Shown piece after piece: positions 10,276-24,000 of a DNA stretch of 64,000 nucleotides. The DNA is from Arenicellales bacterium (GTDB taxonomy: Bacteria > Pseudomonadota > Gammaproteobacteria > Arenicellales > JAJDZL01): the NCBI GenBank assembly GCA_951813075.1, contig OX638343.1, positions 738,149-802,148 of the forward strand, written 5' to 3'. Position 1 is the stretch's first letter. Every line of letters starts with the position of its first letter. The notes beneath the pieces are model-generated. The model saw nothing but the letters and a program-made list of their open reading frames with translations. It made no database searches and was not told the origin of the DNA. The translations under genes were made by a program, and so were the position numbers.

Positions 10276-10578
10276 CTAGGATTCCAGTGACTGAGTAAAA
10301 TCAATGTCGTCGTCCGCATGCAATCTGACAAATGCCTTGCGATGGTCCGACTGTTTTCCGATAGTTCGGCCAAATCGTTTTTTCTTGCCTTTGGAATTGG
10401 AGATTTGAACACCCTTTACCCGAACTTTGAATAATTGCTCGACCGCCTGCCGCACTTCGGTTTTTGTCGCGTCGCGCGCAACCTCAAACACAATTTGATT
10501 GTGTCGGTCAGCAACCATGCTGCTCTTTTCCGAAATAATCGGCGAGCGGATTACTTCATACAAGCGTTCCCGCATCAT
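10276..10578 (-). CDS. rplW: 50S ribosomal protein L23
   Basis: L23 is the docking site for trigger factor and SRP at the tunnel exit. I start it at ATG 10578 (100 residues, MMRERLYEVIRSPIISEKSS); the frame extends to a GTG at 10587, but the ATG overlaps the rplD stop as ATGA and AGGTGG lies five bases ahead. ATG 10575 is an equal alternative. The core DATKTEVRQAVEQLFKVRV and the loop KGKKKRFGRTIGKQSDHRKA are typical. Confidence 0.95.
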   Translation of the reverse strand: MMRERLYEVIRSPIISEKSSMVADRHNQIVFEVARDATKTEVRQAVEQLFKVRVKGVQISNSKGKKKRFGRTIGKQSDHRKAFVRLHADDDIDFTQSLES

Positions 10579-11192
10579 GTCAACCACCTGTCAACAAACT
10601 CTAGAGCGCTTGTAGTCATCACGACTCTGCCACAATCAATCACATTGGCTGGATTCAGCATACTGGGAGCGACAACGAATACATTCGGAATATTACGTGT
10701 GGCAAGATTCAAGTTGTCACTGACATTATCATCCACAATAAGCGCTGAACTACAGTTGAGGCTCTTGAGACAATTCACCACATCGCGTGTTTTTGGAGAC
10801 GTCATTTGCATTTCGTTCACGACCACCAGGTTGCCTCGACGCAGGGTTTCCGACAGCACCGACCGCATTGCAGTCCGGAAAGAGTTACGGTTCACCTTCT
10901 GTGAATAATCCCGCGGTGAATTTGGAAATGCCCGTCCACCACCGCGAAACAGGTTGCTGTTCTTGGTACCTGCTCTTGCCCGACCGGTACCTTTCTGTCG
11001 ATGGGGTTTGGCACCGCCACCTCTGACTGCGGATCGATTTTTCTGTGCATGCGTGCCCGCACGACCAGCGGCCCGACATGCAACACTGACCTGATGCACC
11101 AATGCACTATTGAATTCCGCGTCGAAGTTCGCTTCGGAGACTTCGATGGATTTATCAACGTTACCCTGGTGATCCAAAACTTCCAATTGCAT
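10575..11192 (-). CDS. rplD: 50S ribosomal protein L4
   Basis: 205 residues. L4 lines the exit tunnel and in E. coli represses the S10 operon by transcription attenuation and translation block. The tunnel loop region KPHRQKGTGRARAGTKNSNL and FRGGGRAFPNSPRDYSQKVN is intact near residues 60-95. There is no free-standing S10 leader here because rpsJ follows tufA at once, so the classical L4 attenuator is probably not used. Confidence 0.97.
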   Translation of the reverse strand: MQLEVLDHQGNVDKSIEVSEANFDAEFNSALVHQVSVACRAAGRAGTHAQKNRSAVRGGGAKPHRQKGTGRARAGTKNSNLFRGGGRAFPNSPRDYSQKVNRNSFRTAMRSVLSETLRRGNLVVVNEMQMTSPKTRDVVNCLKSLNCSSALIVDDNVSDNLNLATRNIPNVFVVAPSMLNPANVIDCGRVVMTTSALEFVDRWLT

Positions 11193-11202
11193 CAGCTGAT
11201 CC

Positions 11203-11865
11203 TCACTGTTCGACCGCGGCAGATTTCTTTGCCTTCACAGCGGATGTCACGACAATAACCGATTGTCTGCTTCCAGGGACAGCACCCTTGATCAGCAGCA
11301 AGGATCGCTCCTCGTCGATGCGAACGATCTCCAAATTCTGCTGAACCTTTGTTTCGCTTCCCATATGACCTGCCATTTTCTTGCCAGGGAACACGCGGCT
11401 CGGTGTCTGGTTCTGCCCGATCGAGCCCGGTTTCCGATGTGCTTTGGAGTTTCCGTGCGTTGCACGTCCACCACCAAAATTGTGGCGTTTCATGACACCC
11501 GCAAACCCCCGTCCGATCGAGATCCCCTTGACATCGACTTTCTGGCCCTGTTTGAAAACATCGACCCCGAAACTGGTGCCTGCGCTAATTTCCGATACCG
11601 ACTGCGAATCCATTCGAAACTCCCATAGACCCAAACCGGGATCTACCTCGGCCTTCGCAAAAACTCCACGATCGGTTGCACGCAGTTTCTTGTCCGCGAT
11701 ACTACCAGTAGTAACCTGAACGGCACTGTATCCATCCGTCGCGTCGGTTTTAACCTGAGTGACGACATTCGGCTTCACCTCGACTACTGTAACCGGAACC
11801 GAAGCACCGCTCTCAGTGAAGACACGAGTCATTCCGATTTTTGTTCCGATCAATCCCAATGACAT
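11203..11865 (-). CDS. rplC: 50S ribosomal protein L3
   Basis: 220 residues. L3 reaches into the peptidyl-transferase centre. The start MSLGLIGTKIGMTRVFTESG is canonical. The long loop FGGGRATHGNSKAHRKPGSI followed by GQNQTPSRVFPGKKMAGHMG contains the glutamine that PrmB methylates in E. coli. Ten bases separate it from rplD. Confidence 0.98.
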   Translation of the reverse strand: MSLGLIGTKIGMTRVFTESGASVPVTVVEVKPNVVTQVKTDATDGYSAVQVTTGSIADKKLRATDRGVFAKAEVDPGLGLWEFRMDSQSVSEISAGTSFGVDVFKQGQKVDVKGISIGRGFAGVMKRHNFGGGRATHGNSKAHRKPGSIGQNQTPSRVFPGKKMAGHMGSETKVQQNLEIVRIDEERSLLLIKGAVPGSRQSVIVVTSAVKAKKSAAVEQ

Positions 11866-11886
11866 GAATTCAATTCCTGCAACTTA

Positions 11887-12222
11887 TTAGCGAAGCTTGA
11901 TCTCAACATCGACGCCGGACGGCAAGTCCAGTTTCATCAATGCGTCAATCGTCTTGTCAGTCGGGTCTACGATGTCCATAATTCGCTTGTGTGTGCGAAT
12001 CTCAAACTGATCGCGTGATTTCTTGTCCGCATTCGGCGACCTCAGCAATGTGTATTTCTCGATTCTTGTTGGTAATGGAATCGGTCCCCGCACGATTGCG
12101 CCACTTCGTTTTGCGGTCTCGACAATCTGCGAAGCAGAATGATCAATCGATCGGTGATCGAATGCTTTCAATCGAATACGGACTTTCTGTCCGTCGATTG
12201 TTCTTGCTGAAGGTGTTGCCAT
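11887..12222 (-). CDS. rpsJ: 30S ribosomal protein S10 (NusE)
   Basis: 111 residues, slightly longer than the usual 103 at the N-terminus ([12 protein letters not shown]). S10 is a 30S head protein and, as NusE, links NusG to the ribosome and to antitermination. The core [20 protein letters not shown], then [20 protein letters not shown] and [20 protein letters not shown] is strongly conserved. It begins 16 bases after tufA, so the str and S10 blocks are contiguous. Confidence 0.97.
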   Translation of the reverse strand: MATPSARTIDGQKVRIRLKAFDHRSIDHSASQIVETAKRSGAIVRGPIPLPTRIEKYTLLRSPNADKKSRDQFEIRTHKRIMDIVDPTDKTIDALMKLDLPSGVDVEIKLR

Positions 12223-12238
12223 TAATCTGTATTCCCGA

Positions 12239-13429
<1,191 letters not shown>

Positions 13430-13468
13430 TTTAATTCACTCGTCAAAATAAAATTATCGAAATTTCTA

Positions 13469-15568
13469 TCAACTCGCCAGTTTCAGGGAGACACCAGCGT
13501 CTCTCGCAGATACTGGCATGTAAGTGTCGAATTCCATCGAATATGTTGCCCGCCCTGATGTCAGTGAGCGAAGCGACGACACATAGCCGAACATTTCAAC
13601 CAGCGGAACACGCACATTAATGACTTTTCCGCTGCTGACATCCTCAACCTGATCAATGATGCCCTTGCGCGAATTCAGGTCACCGGTGACCGAACCAAGA
13701 TACTCTCTGGGTGTAACAACCTCGACCGACATAAACGGTTGCAGCAGTTGCGGGCGAGCACGCACTGCGCCATCCCGGAATGCCTGAGTGCCAGCAATTC
13801 TGAATGCCTGTTCCGAAGAATCGACATCGTGAAATGATCCATCAAACAGCGTCGCTCTGACATCAACCACCGGATAGCCCGCAAGAACTCCGGATCCCAT
13901 GGCATCCTCAATACCCTTTCTGACTGCGGGGATATACTCCTTCGGTATCGCACCGCCGACGATTTTGTCGACAAACTCGAAACCGCCACCGCGTTTCAAT
14001 GGCTCAAATTTGACATAAATATGTGCAAACTGACCCCTTCCTCCAGTCTGACGTACGTGGCGGGTCTCCTGTTCGATACTTGCCGTGATGGTTTCACGGT
14101 AAGCAACCTGTGGCTGCCCGATGTTCGCATCAACCTTGAACTCCCTGCGCAGGCGATCGATGATGATCTCAAGATGCAGTTCACCCATTCCGGATATGAT
14201 TGTCTGACCCGACTCCGAATCGGTACGAACTTTGAATGATGGGTCTTCTTTCGACAGCTTGCCGAGTGCTATAGACAGTCGATCTTCATCTGCCTTGGTT
14301 CTCGGCTCCACCGCCTGTGAGACGACTGGGTCTGGAAACTCCATGCGTTCCAGCGCGATTTCTCCACCACGTTCGCAGATCGTATCGCCGGTTGTTACGT
14401 TTTTCAGTCCAACCGCGGCAGCGATATCCCCGGTGCGTACTTCCTTGATCTCTACACGATCATTGGCGTGCATCTGCAATATTCGACCAATCCGTTCTTT
14501 ACGACCGTTGGAGACGTTAATCACGGTGTCTCCCGATTTCAATGTTCCCGAATACGATCTCAAAAACACCAGCTGACCGACAAATGGATCTGTCATGATC
14601 TTGAATGCCAGTGCAGCGAACTTCTCATTGTCTTGCGGCAATCGTTTCTCGGTGGTTCCACTCTGGGAATCAGTAACGCCCTCAACTGGCGGTACATCAG
14701 TGGGATTTGGCAGATAGTCGATCACAGCGTCCAGCAACAACTGAACGCCTTTGTTCTTGAATGCAGAACCACAAAATACCGGAACGATCTTGTTGCCGAT
14801 AGTCAGAATGCGAATTCCTTGCCGAATCTGAGATTCTGTCAGAGTTCCGGTTTCCAGCCAGATGCCGGTCAGATCGTCTGAAGCTTCCGCTGCGATCTCA
14901 ATCAGAAACTCCCTCATTGACGTTGCCTGCTTAATCAGATTGTCTGGTACATCCTCCACCTGAAACCGCGCACCCATTGTTGAATCATCCCAGTACCACG
15001 CTTTCATGGTCACCAGGTCAACGATACCGGTAAATTTCTCTTCGGCACCGATCGGTAATTGCATTGGTACTGACGTGGCACCGAGATATTTCTGAATCTG
15101 TCCGTTCACAACTTCAAAATCGGCGCCTGCACGGTCCATCTTGTTGATGAAAATCACCCGAGGAACACCGTAACGATCGGCTTGGCGCCAAACTGTCTCC
15201 GTCTGGGGTTCCACGCCCCCAACCGCGCAAAGTACGGTAACCGCACCATCCAATACACGCAAAGACCGTTCGACCTCGATCGTAAAATCAACATGACCCG
15301 GTGTATCGATGATGTTGATTCTGTGTTCGCGGATGTCCTCGCGCGCACCTTTCCAGAAACAAGTGGTCGCAGCGGACGTTATGGTGATCCCTCGCTCCTG
15401 TTCCTGTTCCATCCAGTCCATGACCGCGTTGCCGTCGTGCACCTCACCAATCTTGTGGGAGATGCCCGCATAGAACAGAATTCTCTCTGTAGTGGTCGTC
15501 TTACCGGCATCAATATGAGCCATGATGCCGATATTCCGGTAATGTTTGAGTGGCGTTTGCCGAGCCAT
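13469..15568 (-). CDS. fusA: Elongation factor G
   Basis: EF-G is the GTPase that drives translocation and, with RRF, ribosome recycling. I start at ATG 15568 (699 residues, [20 protein letters not shown]); a GTG one codon earlier is also possible. G1 [19 protein letters not shown], switch [17 protein letters not shown] and G4 [10 protein letters not shown] are present, as is the domain IV region [15 protein letters not shown]. It lies between rpsG and tufA. Its only visible paralogue is EF-Tu; the length is normal. Confidence 0.98.
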   Translation of the reverse strand: MARQTPLKHYRNIGIMAHIDAGKTTTTERILFYAGISHKIGEVHDGNAVMDWMEQEQERGITITSAATTCFWKGAREDIREHRINIIDTPGHVDFTIEVERSLRVLDGAVTVLCAVGGVEPQTETVWRQADRYGVPRVIFINKMDRAGADFEVVNGQIQKYLGATSVPMQLPIGAEEKFTGIVDLVTMKAWYWDDSTMGARFQVEDVPDNLIKQATSMREFLIEIAAEASDDLTGIWLETGTLTESQIRQGIRILTIGNKIVPVFCGSAFKNKGVQLLLDAVIDYLPNPTDVPPVEGVTDSQSGTTEKRLPQDNEKFAALAFKIMTDPFVGQLVFLRSYSGTLKSGDTVINVSNGRKERIGRILQMHANDRVEIKEVRTGDIAAAVGLKNVTTGDTICERGGEIALERMEFPDPVVSQAVEPRTKADEDRLSIALGKLSKEDPSFKVRTDSESGQTIISGMGELHLEIIIDRLRREFKVDANIGQPQVAYRETITASIEQETRHVRQTGGRGQFAHIYVKFEPLKRGGGFEFVDKIVGGAIPKEYIPAVRKGIEDAMGSGVLAGYPVVDVRATLFDGSFHDVDSSEQAFRIAGTQAFRDGAVRARPQLLQPFMSVEVVTPREYLGSVTGDLNSRKGIIDQVEDVSSGKVINVRVPLVEMFGYVSSLRSLTSGRATYSMEFDTYMPVSARDAGVSLKLAS

Positions 15569-15601
15569 CACTAAACCTTTAATCTGACTGTAAGATCAAT
15601 T

Positions 15602-16126
<525 letters not shown>

Positions 16127-16131
16127 TCATT

Positions 16132-16503
16132 TCATTTCGGGCGCTTGGCGCCATATTTCGATCGTCCCTGTCGCCGCTGTTCCACACCGGAAGCATCCAG
16201 TGCACCGCGAACAGTGTGATATCGCACGCCAGGCAGATCCTTGACTCGCCCACCGCGTATGAGGACCACCGAATGTTCCTGTAGATTATGTCCCTCACCG
16301 CCGATGTAGGTAGTGACTTCATAACCGTTGGTCAGTCTCACCCTGGCAATCTTGCGCAATGCGGAATTTGGCTTTTTCGGTGTCGTCGTATAGACCCGAG
16401 TGCAAACTCCCCGCTTTTGAGGACAAGCCTCCAGCGCCGGAACGTTGGATTTTTTCTTTTGCCGTTTTCTGGGCGTGTTGACCAGTTGATTGATCGTTGG
16501 CAT
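16132..16503 (-). CDS. rpsL: 30S ribosomal protein S12
   Basis: 123 residues. S12 monitors decoding at the A site. The start [20 protein letters not shown] is canonical. The loops [18 protein letters not shown] and [19 protein letters not shown] carry the wild-type lysines at which streptomycin-resistance changes occur, so a sensitive S12 is predicted. The bases just before ATG 16503 are very AT-rich and show no clear Shine-Dalgarno sequence, which is odd for a ribosomal protein gene. Confidence 0.98.
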   Translation of the reverse strand: MPTINQLVNTPRKRQKKKSNVPALEACPQKRGVCTRVYTTTPKKPNSALRKIARVRLTNGYEVTTYIGGEGHNLQEHSVVLIRGGRVKDLPGVRYHTVRGALDASGVEQRRQGRSKYGAKRPK

Positions 16504-16530
16504 ATCAAATATTTAATAAAGATTTATATT

Positions 16531-16561
16531 GAAGAAAAAGACAGATCAATTACGATCTGCC
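16531..16561 (-). terminator. Hairpin plus T-run in the rpsL leader
   Basis: On the minus strand GGCAGATC (16561-16554), a six-base loop and GATCTGTC (16547-16540) form an eight-base-pair stem with one G-T pair, followed by TTTTTCTTC. This has the form of a Rho-independent terminator. It lies 28 bases before the rpsL start and downstream of a good promoter at 16605-16633. It may therefore end rpoBC read-through, attenuate rpsL, or both. Confidence 0.75.
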
Positions 16562-16604
16562 TTTCGCCTCACTGTTGTTCGAACGGTGAACCAATAACTA
16601 TTCA

Positions 16605-16633
16605 ATATTAGCGTACTTTGCTCAAAAATTCAA
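16605..16633 (-). promoter_or_regulatory. Sigma-70 type promoter for the rpsL operon
   Basis: Minus strand TTGAAT (16633-16628), 17-base spacer, TAATAT (16610-16605). It lies in the 189-base gap between rpoC and rpsL. Predicted transcription starts near 16598 and gives a leader of roughly 95 bases that contains the hairpin at 16531-16561. Confidence 0.7.
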
Positions 16634-16692
16634 TGCATTTCGGAAATTATTGCTCAAATTTCCACAAATTGAAACAATAGTTCAACAAATTA

Positions 16693-19600
16693 CTAGTTCT
16701 TGGCCAACCCCATACCGAAAGCATCACTGACGATGGCATCCGCCATCTCTTCTGTCAGCTCCCGATCTGGTTGTTCGCCAGTGCCATCATCGTCGAACAT
16801 TCTGGAAAATTCTTCGGCTTGCCGTCGTTCCATATAACGTTGCCGTTTGCGTTCCTCATGGTGGACCAATCCGGTTCCGGCAGGAATCAGCCGACCGACG
16901 ATAACATTTTCCTTCAAACCGCGCAGACTATCAACTTTACCGCTGACAGATGCATCAGTCAGTACACGGATTGTCTCCTGAAATGATGCAGCGGAAATGA
17001 ACGATTCGGTGAGGAGTGAAGCCTTGGTAATACCCAGTAACACCCGGACCGCCTGCGCCTCTCGCTGTTGCGGGTCGGCTCCGTCTTCGTTGCTAACGCG
17101 AATTTGCTCGTTCACATCAAGGAATCGGGAACGCTCCACTATTTCGCCTGGCAGGAACTTGGTGGAGCCCGGCTCCTCGATCCTGACCTTTCGCAGCATC
17201 TGCCTGACAATCACCTCGATGTGCTTGTCATTGATGATAACGCCCTGAAGGCGATAGACTTCCTGGACTTCATGCACAATATACTGCGTGAGCTCCTCAA
17301 CCCCCTTGAGTTCCAGAATATCAGCAGACACCGGAGCGCCTTCCACGATCTGCTCTCCGCGTTCAACAGTCTCTCCATCAAACACCATCAACGAGCGGCC
17401 TTTGGCAATTAATTCCTTGTGTTCCTCACCTTCGGTGTCGGTGATCACCAGCCGAACCTTCCCCTTGGTTTCCTCGCCAAAACTGACCACCCCGGAGTAT
17501 TTGGCATACAGTGCGGGATCTTTCGGACGACGTGCCTCAAACAATTCAGCAACTCTCGGCAATCCACCGGTAATGTCCCGAGTTGAGTCGTATTCATGCG
17601 GAATTCTCGCCAGCACATCGCCAACCGATACCACCGTATCATTCTGCACCAATATCTGTGCACCGGGCTGCAGCAGATATCGGACTTCGCGGTTGGTATT
17701 CGGCAACATGAGCGTCTCACCCTCATCGTCGACCAACCGGATTGCAGGTCGATTCTCGATCGTCCCACTCTTGGATTCGACAACTGTGTAAAGCGGATGC
17801 TTGCCGCTGATTGTGTCGTCGTCGCTTTCTTGCGACTGCGAAACAGTCAGACCTTCAACAACATTGTCAAGTCTTACGATACCCTCGATTTCATTGATGA
17901 TTGGATGCACGTGCGGATCCCATCTTGCAACCTCCTGATCTGGAACTATCGTTGCATCATCCTTGACAAAGAGCTCGGCGCCGTAGGGCACCTGGTATCG
18001 TTCTGCAACGATGCCATTTTCGTCGAGAATCTTTACCTCACCGGAGCGAGTATTAACGATGTACGTGCCGCGCGAGTTCTCAAGATAGGAAATTCGATCG
18101 AACTCGATGGTGCCATGCGTCTTTGCGATAATCCCGGTGGCGGTCTGCTCACGTTCAGCAACACCACCCATATGAAATGTCCGCATGGTAAGCTGGGTAC
18201 CCGGTTCGCCGATGCTCTGTGCTGCGATCACGCCAATCGCCTCTCCCCGATTGACCAGATGTCCCCGTCCGAGATCTCGACCATAACAACTACTGCAGAT
18301 TCCATACTTCGTCTCACAGGTCACAGCAGAACGCACTTTCACCCGATGGACACCGTACGACTCGATTGTCTTGGCGATTTTTTCTGTAATCATTTCACCA
18401 GCCGGCACGATGACTTTTCCTGATCCCGGAGACTTGACATCCATTGCGGTGACGCGTCCCAGAATCCTGCTGGAGAGCGCGACAACGGTATCTCCGCCCT
18501 GCACCAGAGCCTCCAGCCAGATGCCTTCGGCTGTCCCGCAATCCCCTTCAGTGATCACAAGGTCCTGACAGACATCGATCAGCCGCCTGGTAAGATAACC
18601 GGAGTTTGCGGTTTTGAGCGCGGTATCCGCCAGACCCTTACGAGCGCCGTGTGTCGATATGAAATATTGCAGCACGTCGAGACCTTCGCGGAAATTCGCC
18701 TTGATCGGCGTTTCAATAATGGTTCCATCGGGCTTTGACATAAGACCTCTCATGGCGGCCAGTTGGCGAATCTGTGCGTGCGATCCTCGTGCGCCAGAGT
18801 CTGCCATCACATGAACGGGATTGAAGGAGGCTTGCTGCACTTCGTTTCCGTCCGAGTCCGTAACCGTTTCAATACTCAGTTTAGCCATCATTGAACTGGC
18901 GACTAGGTCACTCGCGCGTCCCCAAATGTCCACTACCTTGTTATAACGCTCGCCATCTGTGAGATAGCCCGCAGCGGCGTCACTTTGAACTGATTCGACC
19001 TCCCGGTCAGCATCCTCAAGAATGGCTCTTTTGTCTTCCGGAATTTCAATATCGTTCACACAAATTGAGATACCGCCCTTGGCCGCGTAGTCGAAGCCCA
19101 GATACATCAGCTGATCTGCCAGAACCACCGTCTCTTTCAAGCCAACATGGCGATAGCATTCATTCACGATTTCCGATATTGCACGCTTGTTCAACACCCT
19201 GTTGATCAGTTCAAACGACATGCCGTCCGGAACGATTTCCGACAGCAGTGCCCGTCCCACAGTTGTGTCAAAAAACTTTTCAGATGCGCGTAATTCGCCG
19301 TTTTCACGCAGCACTTCGGTAATGCGCACACGGATTTGCGCATGAAGCGAAACACCACCGACCTCATAAGCCCTTCGAACTTCGGCGACATCCGAAAAAA
19401 CCTTTCCCGAGCCTTTTGCATTTACTGCTTCGCGAGTCAGATAGTACAAGCCCAGAACGATATCCTGCGACGGTACGATGATCGGCTCGCCGTTTGCCGG
19501 TGACAGAATGTTGTTCGTCGACATCATCAGTGTCCGTGCTTCGATCTGTGATTCGATTGTAAGTGGCACATGCACCGCCATCTGATCGCCGTCAAAGTCG

Positions 19601-20982
19601 GCGTTATACGGTGTGCAAACCAGCGGATGCAACTGAATCGCTTTGCCCTCGACAAGCATCGGTTCGAAAGACTGGATGCCGAGACGGTGAAGAGTCGGCG
19701 CCCGATTCAGCAATACCGGATGTTCCCGAATCACTTCTTCCAGCACGTCCCAGACTTCTGAACTTTCCTGCTCGATTGTCTTTTTCGCACTCTTGATGTT
19801 GAATCGTTCAGGATTGCGTCTGATCAGCTCATAGACCACAAAGGGTTTGAACAGTTCCAATGCCATGCGCTTCGGGATCCCGCACTGGTGCAATTTCAGC
19901 GTCGGTCCCACCACGATGACAGACCTACCGGAATAGTCCACCCGCTTGCCGAGCAGGTTCTGTCGGAACCTGCCCTGTTTACCTTTGATCATGTCCGCCA
20001 GCGATTTGAGTTTTTGCTTGTTGGCGCCAGTTATCATCTTGCCTCGGCGGCCATTGTCCAGCAACGCATCCACGGCTTCCTGCAACATGCGTTTTTCGTT
20101 TCTCACGATAATCTCTGGCGCATTCAGTTCAAGCAGACGCTTGAGACGATTGTTCCGGTTGATCACACGTCGGTAAAGATCGTTCAGATCGGAGGTCGCG
20201 AAACGACCCGCATCCAATGGAACCAGAGGTCTGAGTTCTGGTGGAAGAATAGGAAGCACCTCGAGAATCATCCACTCCGGTTTGTTACCGGATTCCAGAA
20301 ACGACTCGATCAGTTTCAAACGTTTGGTCAGTTTCTTGATCTTGGTTTCAGACCGAGTATCATCCAACTCCGCTCGAAGCGTTGTGGCTTCCTCTTCAAA
20401 GTCTATGGTCTTAACAAGATCCCTGATCGCTTCAGCACCCATCCTGGCTTCAAATTCGCCTCCATGGGATTCCATTGACTCGTAGTATTTTTCCTCACTG
20501 AGGACATCACCGCGCTCCAGGGTTGTTTCGTAACCAGGTTCTATCACCACATAGGCTTCGAAGTACATGACCTGTTCGATCTGCCGGACGGTCATGTCGA
20601 GCAACGTTCCCAAGCGAGAGGGCAGACTTTTCAGGAACCAAATGTGAGCGACCGGGCTGGCCAGCTCAATATGGCCCATCCTCTCGCGCCGAACCTTTGA
20701 TAGCGTGACCTCGACTCCGCACTTCTCACAGACAACACCCTGGTGCTTGAGGCGTTTGTATTTGCCACACTGACATTCGTTGTCTTTGGTCGGTCCGAAT
20801 AGTTTCGCACAGAACAGTCCATCACGTTCTGGCTTGAACGTGCGGTAGTTGATCGTTTCTGGCTTGCGAACCTCTCCGAAAGACCAGCTGCGAATTTTCT
20901 CAGGCGAAGCCAGTCCTATGCGGATTTCATCGAAATCCTCCATCTTTCCTGATCGTCTCATCAGGTTGCCAATATCTTTCAT
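16693..20982 (-). CDS. rpoC: RNA polymerase beta' subunit
   Basis: 1429 residues, slightly longer than the E. coli 1407. It forms the active centre and clamp of RNA polymerase with RpoB. The first zinc site uses Cys70, Cys72, Cys85 and Cys88. The catalytic magnesium loop [12 protein letters not shown] is at residues 460-471. The second zinc site is [15 protein letters not shown] near residue 890. The [16 protein letters not shown] trigger-loop region is intact. The gene starts 40 bases after rpoB and ends 131 bases before the terminator-like hairpin in the rpsL leader. Confidence 0.99.
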   Translation of the reverse strand: MKDIGNLMRRSGKMEDFDEIRIGLASPEKIRSWSFGEVRKPETINYRTFKPERDGLFCAKLFGPTKDNECQCGKYKRLKHQGVVCEKCGVEVTLSKVRRERMGHIELASPVAHIWFLKSLPSRLGTLLDMTVRQIEQVMYFEAYVVIEPGYETTLERGDVLSEEKYYESMESHGGEFEARMGAEAIRDLVKTIDFEEEATTLRAELDDTRSETKIKKLTKRLKLIESFLESGNKPEWMILEVLPILPPELRPLVPLDAGRFATSDLNDLYRRVINRNNRLKRLLELNAPEIIVRNEKRMLQEAVDALLDNGRRGKMITGANKQKLKSLADMIKGKQGRFRQNLLGKRVDYSGRSVIVVGPTLKLHQCGIPKRMALELFKPFVVYELIRRNPERFNIKSAKKTIEQESSEVWDVLEEVIREHPVLLNRAPTLHRLGIQSFEPMLVEGKAIQLHPLVCTPYNADFDGDQMAVHVPLTIESQIEARTLMMSTNNILSPANGEPIIVPSQDIVLGLYYLTREAVNAKGSGKVFSDVAEVRRAYEVGGVSLHAQIRVRITEVLRENGELRASEKFFDTTVGRALLSEIVPDGMSFELINRVLNKRAISEIVNECYRHVGLKETVVLADQLMYLGFDYAAKGGISICVNDIEIPEDKRAILEDADREVESVQSDAAAGYLTDGERYNKVVDIWGRASDLVASSMMAKLSIETVTDSDGNEVQQASFNPVHVMADSGARGSHAQIRQLAAMRGLMSKPDGTIIETPIKANFREGLDVLQYFISTHGARKGLADTALKTANSGYLTRRLIDVCQDLVITEGDCGTAEGIWLEALVQGGDTVVALSSRILGRVTAMDVKSPGSGKVIVPAGEMITEKIAKTIESYGVHRVKVRSAVTCETKYGICSSCYGRDLGRGHLVNRGEAIGVIAAQSIGEPGTQLTMRTFHMGGVAEREQTATGIIAKTHGTIEFDRISYLENSRGTYIVNTRSGEVKILDENGIVAERYQVPYGAELFVKDDATIVPDQEVARWDPHVHPIINEIEGIVRLDNVVEGLTVSQSQESDDDTISGKHPLYTVVESKSGTIENRPAIRLVDDEGETLMLPNTNREVRYLLQPGAQILVQNDTVVSVGDVLARIPHEYDSTRDITGGLPRVAELFEARRPKDPALYAKYSGVVSFGEETKGKVRLVITDTEGEEHKELIAKGRSLMVFDGETVERGEQIVEGAPVSADILELKGVEELTQYIVHEVQEVYRLQGVIINDKHIEVIVRQMLRKVRIEEPGSTKFLPGEIVERSRFLDVNEQIRVSNEDGADPQQREAQAVRVLLGITKASLLTESFISAASFQETIRVLTDASVSGKVDSLRGLKENVIVGRLIPAGTGLVHHEERKRQRYMERRQAEEFSRMFDDDGTGEQPDRELTEEMADAIVSDAFGMGLAKN

Positions 20983-21022
20983 CTGATCACCTCGGAAATT
21001 GATTTTCCAATTCTGTGTTCTG

Positions 21023-24000
21023 TCAATTCGACCACTTTGACGGTCGCATTTCTACATTCAATCCCAACGATCGAATTTCCTTCACAAGCACGTTGAACGA
21101 TTCCGGAATGTTTGCCTCCATCCGGTGGCTGCCGTTGGTAATGTTCTCATATATCTTTGCACGGCCGAACATATCATCTGATTTGACTGTCAGCATTTCC
21201 TGCAATGTGTACGCCGCTCCATATGCCTCCAGCGCCCAGACCTCCATCTCACCGAAGCGCTGTCCGCCGCCCATGGCCTTGCCTCCGAGAGGCTGTTGGG
21301 TGATCAGACTGTACGGCCCGGTGGAGCGGGCGTGCATCTTGTCATCCACCAAGTGAGTGAGTTTGAGCATATACATGTAGCCAACGGTGATTGGTCGGTC
21401 AAATGCATCACCGGTGCGCCCGTCATACAGGATCGCCTGTCCACTTTCGGGCAGGCCTGCCACCTTCAGCATCTCTTTCACTTCATCTTCCGTCGCACCG
21501 TCGAATACCGGTGTGGCAATCGGCAATCCATTCCTGAGATTACCCGAAAGCTCCATAACCTGCGCAGCCGTCAGCTTGTTCATGAGCGCTTTCTCAGAAT
21601 CTGAGCTGTAAAATTTGCGCAAATAGCTTTTCATTTCAGGTGCCTTCACCCCTCGATCAATCATTGCCCCGATCTGCTTGCCGATTTCATGTGAAGCCCA
21701 ACCGAGATGGGTTTCCAGTACCTGACCAATGTTCATACGAGACGGAACGCCAAGCGGGTTCAGGATGATATCGACAGTGGTACCATCTTCCAGATGCGGC
21801 ATATCCTCAACAGGAACGATTTTGGAGATGACACCCTTGTTTCCATGCCGTCCAGCCATCTTGTCGCCCGGCTGAAGCCGACGCTTGACCGCAACGAACA
21901 CCTTGACACGTTTCTGAACACCCGGTTTCAGATCGTCACCTTCTTCAAGTTTGTCTTTCTTGTCCTTGAACTCACCATCGTAATGCTCTTTTTTCTCGTC
22001 GATTTGCTCACGGATCATCTCGAAGCGATGTGCCACGTCGTTATCTCGCACCCGTACCTTGAAATACTCGCTATCCGATAGTCTCTCAAGATACTCTAGC
22101 GTAATGACATCGCCTTTTTTCAGCCCGTCAGGACCACCTTCGGCGACTTGTCCGACGAGTAGTACGTTAATTCGATCAAAAGCGGCCTGCTTCTCGATTC
22201 TATACTTCTCATTCAGATCTTTTCGGATACGCCTGATTTCGGAATCGATATTCTTTTCAGCGCGCGCATCACGCTCGATGCCTTCCCGCGTGAATACCTG
22301 CACATCGATCACGGTTCCTGAAACACCCGACGGCATCCGCAAAGAAGTGTCTTTCGTCTCCGATGCCTTTTCACCGAAAATCGCAAACATCAGTTTCTGT
22401 TCCGGTGATGGCTGAACATCCCCTTTGGGTGATACCTTGCCTACCAGAATGTCGCCTGACTTGACTTCTGCTCCGGTTCGAATTATTCCGGAATCATCAA
22501 GCTGGGCCAGTGCTGATTCACCGATATTCGGAATGTCACACGTGATTTCCTCCATACCGAGTTTGGTATCCCGGGCCTCGATGCTGTATTCCTCGATATG
22601 AACCGTGGTATACACCTCATCCTGCACCAGACGCTCAGAGATGACGATAGAGTCCTCAAAGTTGTAACCACTCCAAGCCATAAACGCGACCAGAATGTTA
22701 CGCCCAAGGGCAAGTTCTCCGAGACTTGTTGCCGGCCCGTCGGCGATTGTGTCGCCTCTCTCGATACGATCCTTGACATTGACCAAGGGTCTCTGATTGA
22801 TAGTCGTGCTCTGGTTCGATCGTCGGTATTTGATCAGACTGTAGATATCTACCCCTGACTCCTGCGTGCCAATCTCCTCTTCGTTAACTCGGATAACGAT
22901 CCGACTTGCATCAACCGACTCGACAATTCCGCCACGTCGGGCAGTGACCGTCACACCCGATTCCACACCGACTGTCCGCTCTGTTCCAGTGCCTATCAGC
23001 GGAGTTTCAGGTTGAATCGTCGGAACCGCCTGGCGCTGCATGTTGGACCCCATCAATGCACGGTTGGCATCGTCGTGCTCCAAAAATGGAATGCAAGCCG
23101 TTGCGATAGACACAATCTGTGCAGGTGCCACATCCACATAATCGATATTGTCGGGACGAGACAACGTGAATTCGTTACCCTTGCGACAAGGTACCAGTTC
23201 CTCTCTCGATTTACCGTTGGTACCACTCGAAACCGTTGTCGGTGCGATGAAGAATTCACCTTCCTCAATCGCTGACAGATAGGAGACATCCTTCTGGGAC
23301 GTCGATACTTTTCCATTTCTCACCTTGCGATACGGCGTTTCCAGAAAACCGTAATCGTTGATCCGGGCGTACATCGCAAGTGAATTGATCAATCCGATAT
23401 TCGGACCTTCGGGGGTCTCAATCGGACATACGCGACCATAGTGTGTCGGGTGCACATCGCGCACCTCGAAACCGGCTCGTTCGCGCGAAAGACCGCCTGG
23501 CCCCAGGGCTGTCACCCTGCGTTTGTGGGTCACCTCTGACAGCGGATTGGTCTGGTCCATGAATTGCGAAAGCTGACTGGACCGGAAGAATTCCCGAACC
23601 ACTGCAGTAACCGGCTTGGCGTTGATCAGATCCTGCGGTGTCAACCCCTCTACATCCGGTTGACTCAAACGCTCCCGCACCGCGCGCTCGACGCGGTTGA
23701 GTCCCATCCTAAACTGGTTTTCCACCAGTTCACCGACCGAACGCACACGACGATTCCCCAAATTGTCGATATCATCAACGTCGCCCTTCCCATCTTTCAG
23801 ATCAATCAGCAGTTTGACGACATCAAGAATGTCGCGATTATCCAGAACTTTGGAACCGGATTCATCAGGGCGTTTCAGCCTGCGATTGAGTTTCATTCGC
23901 CCCACAGTGGACAGGTTGTACCTGCTCTCGTTGAAAAATAGATTGTTGAACAACCCGTCTGCTGCCTCATTAGTCGGCGGGTCGCCCGGTCGCATCATTC

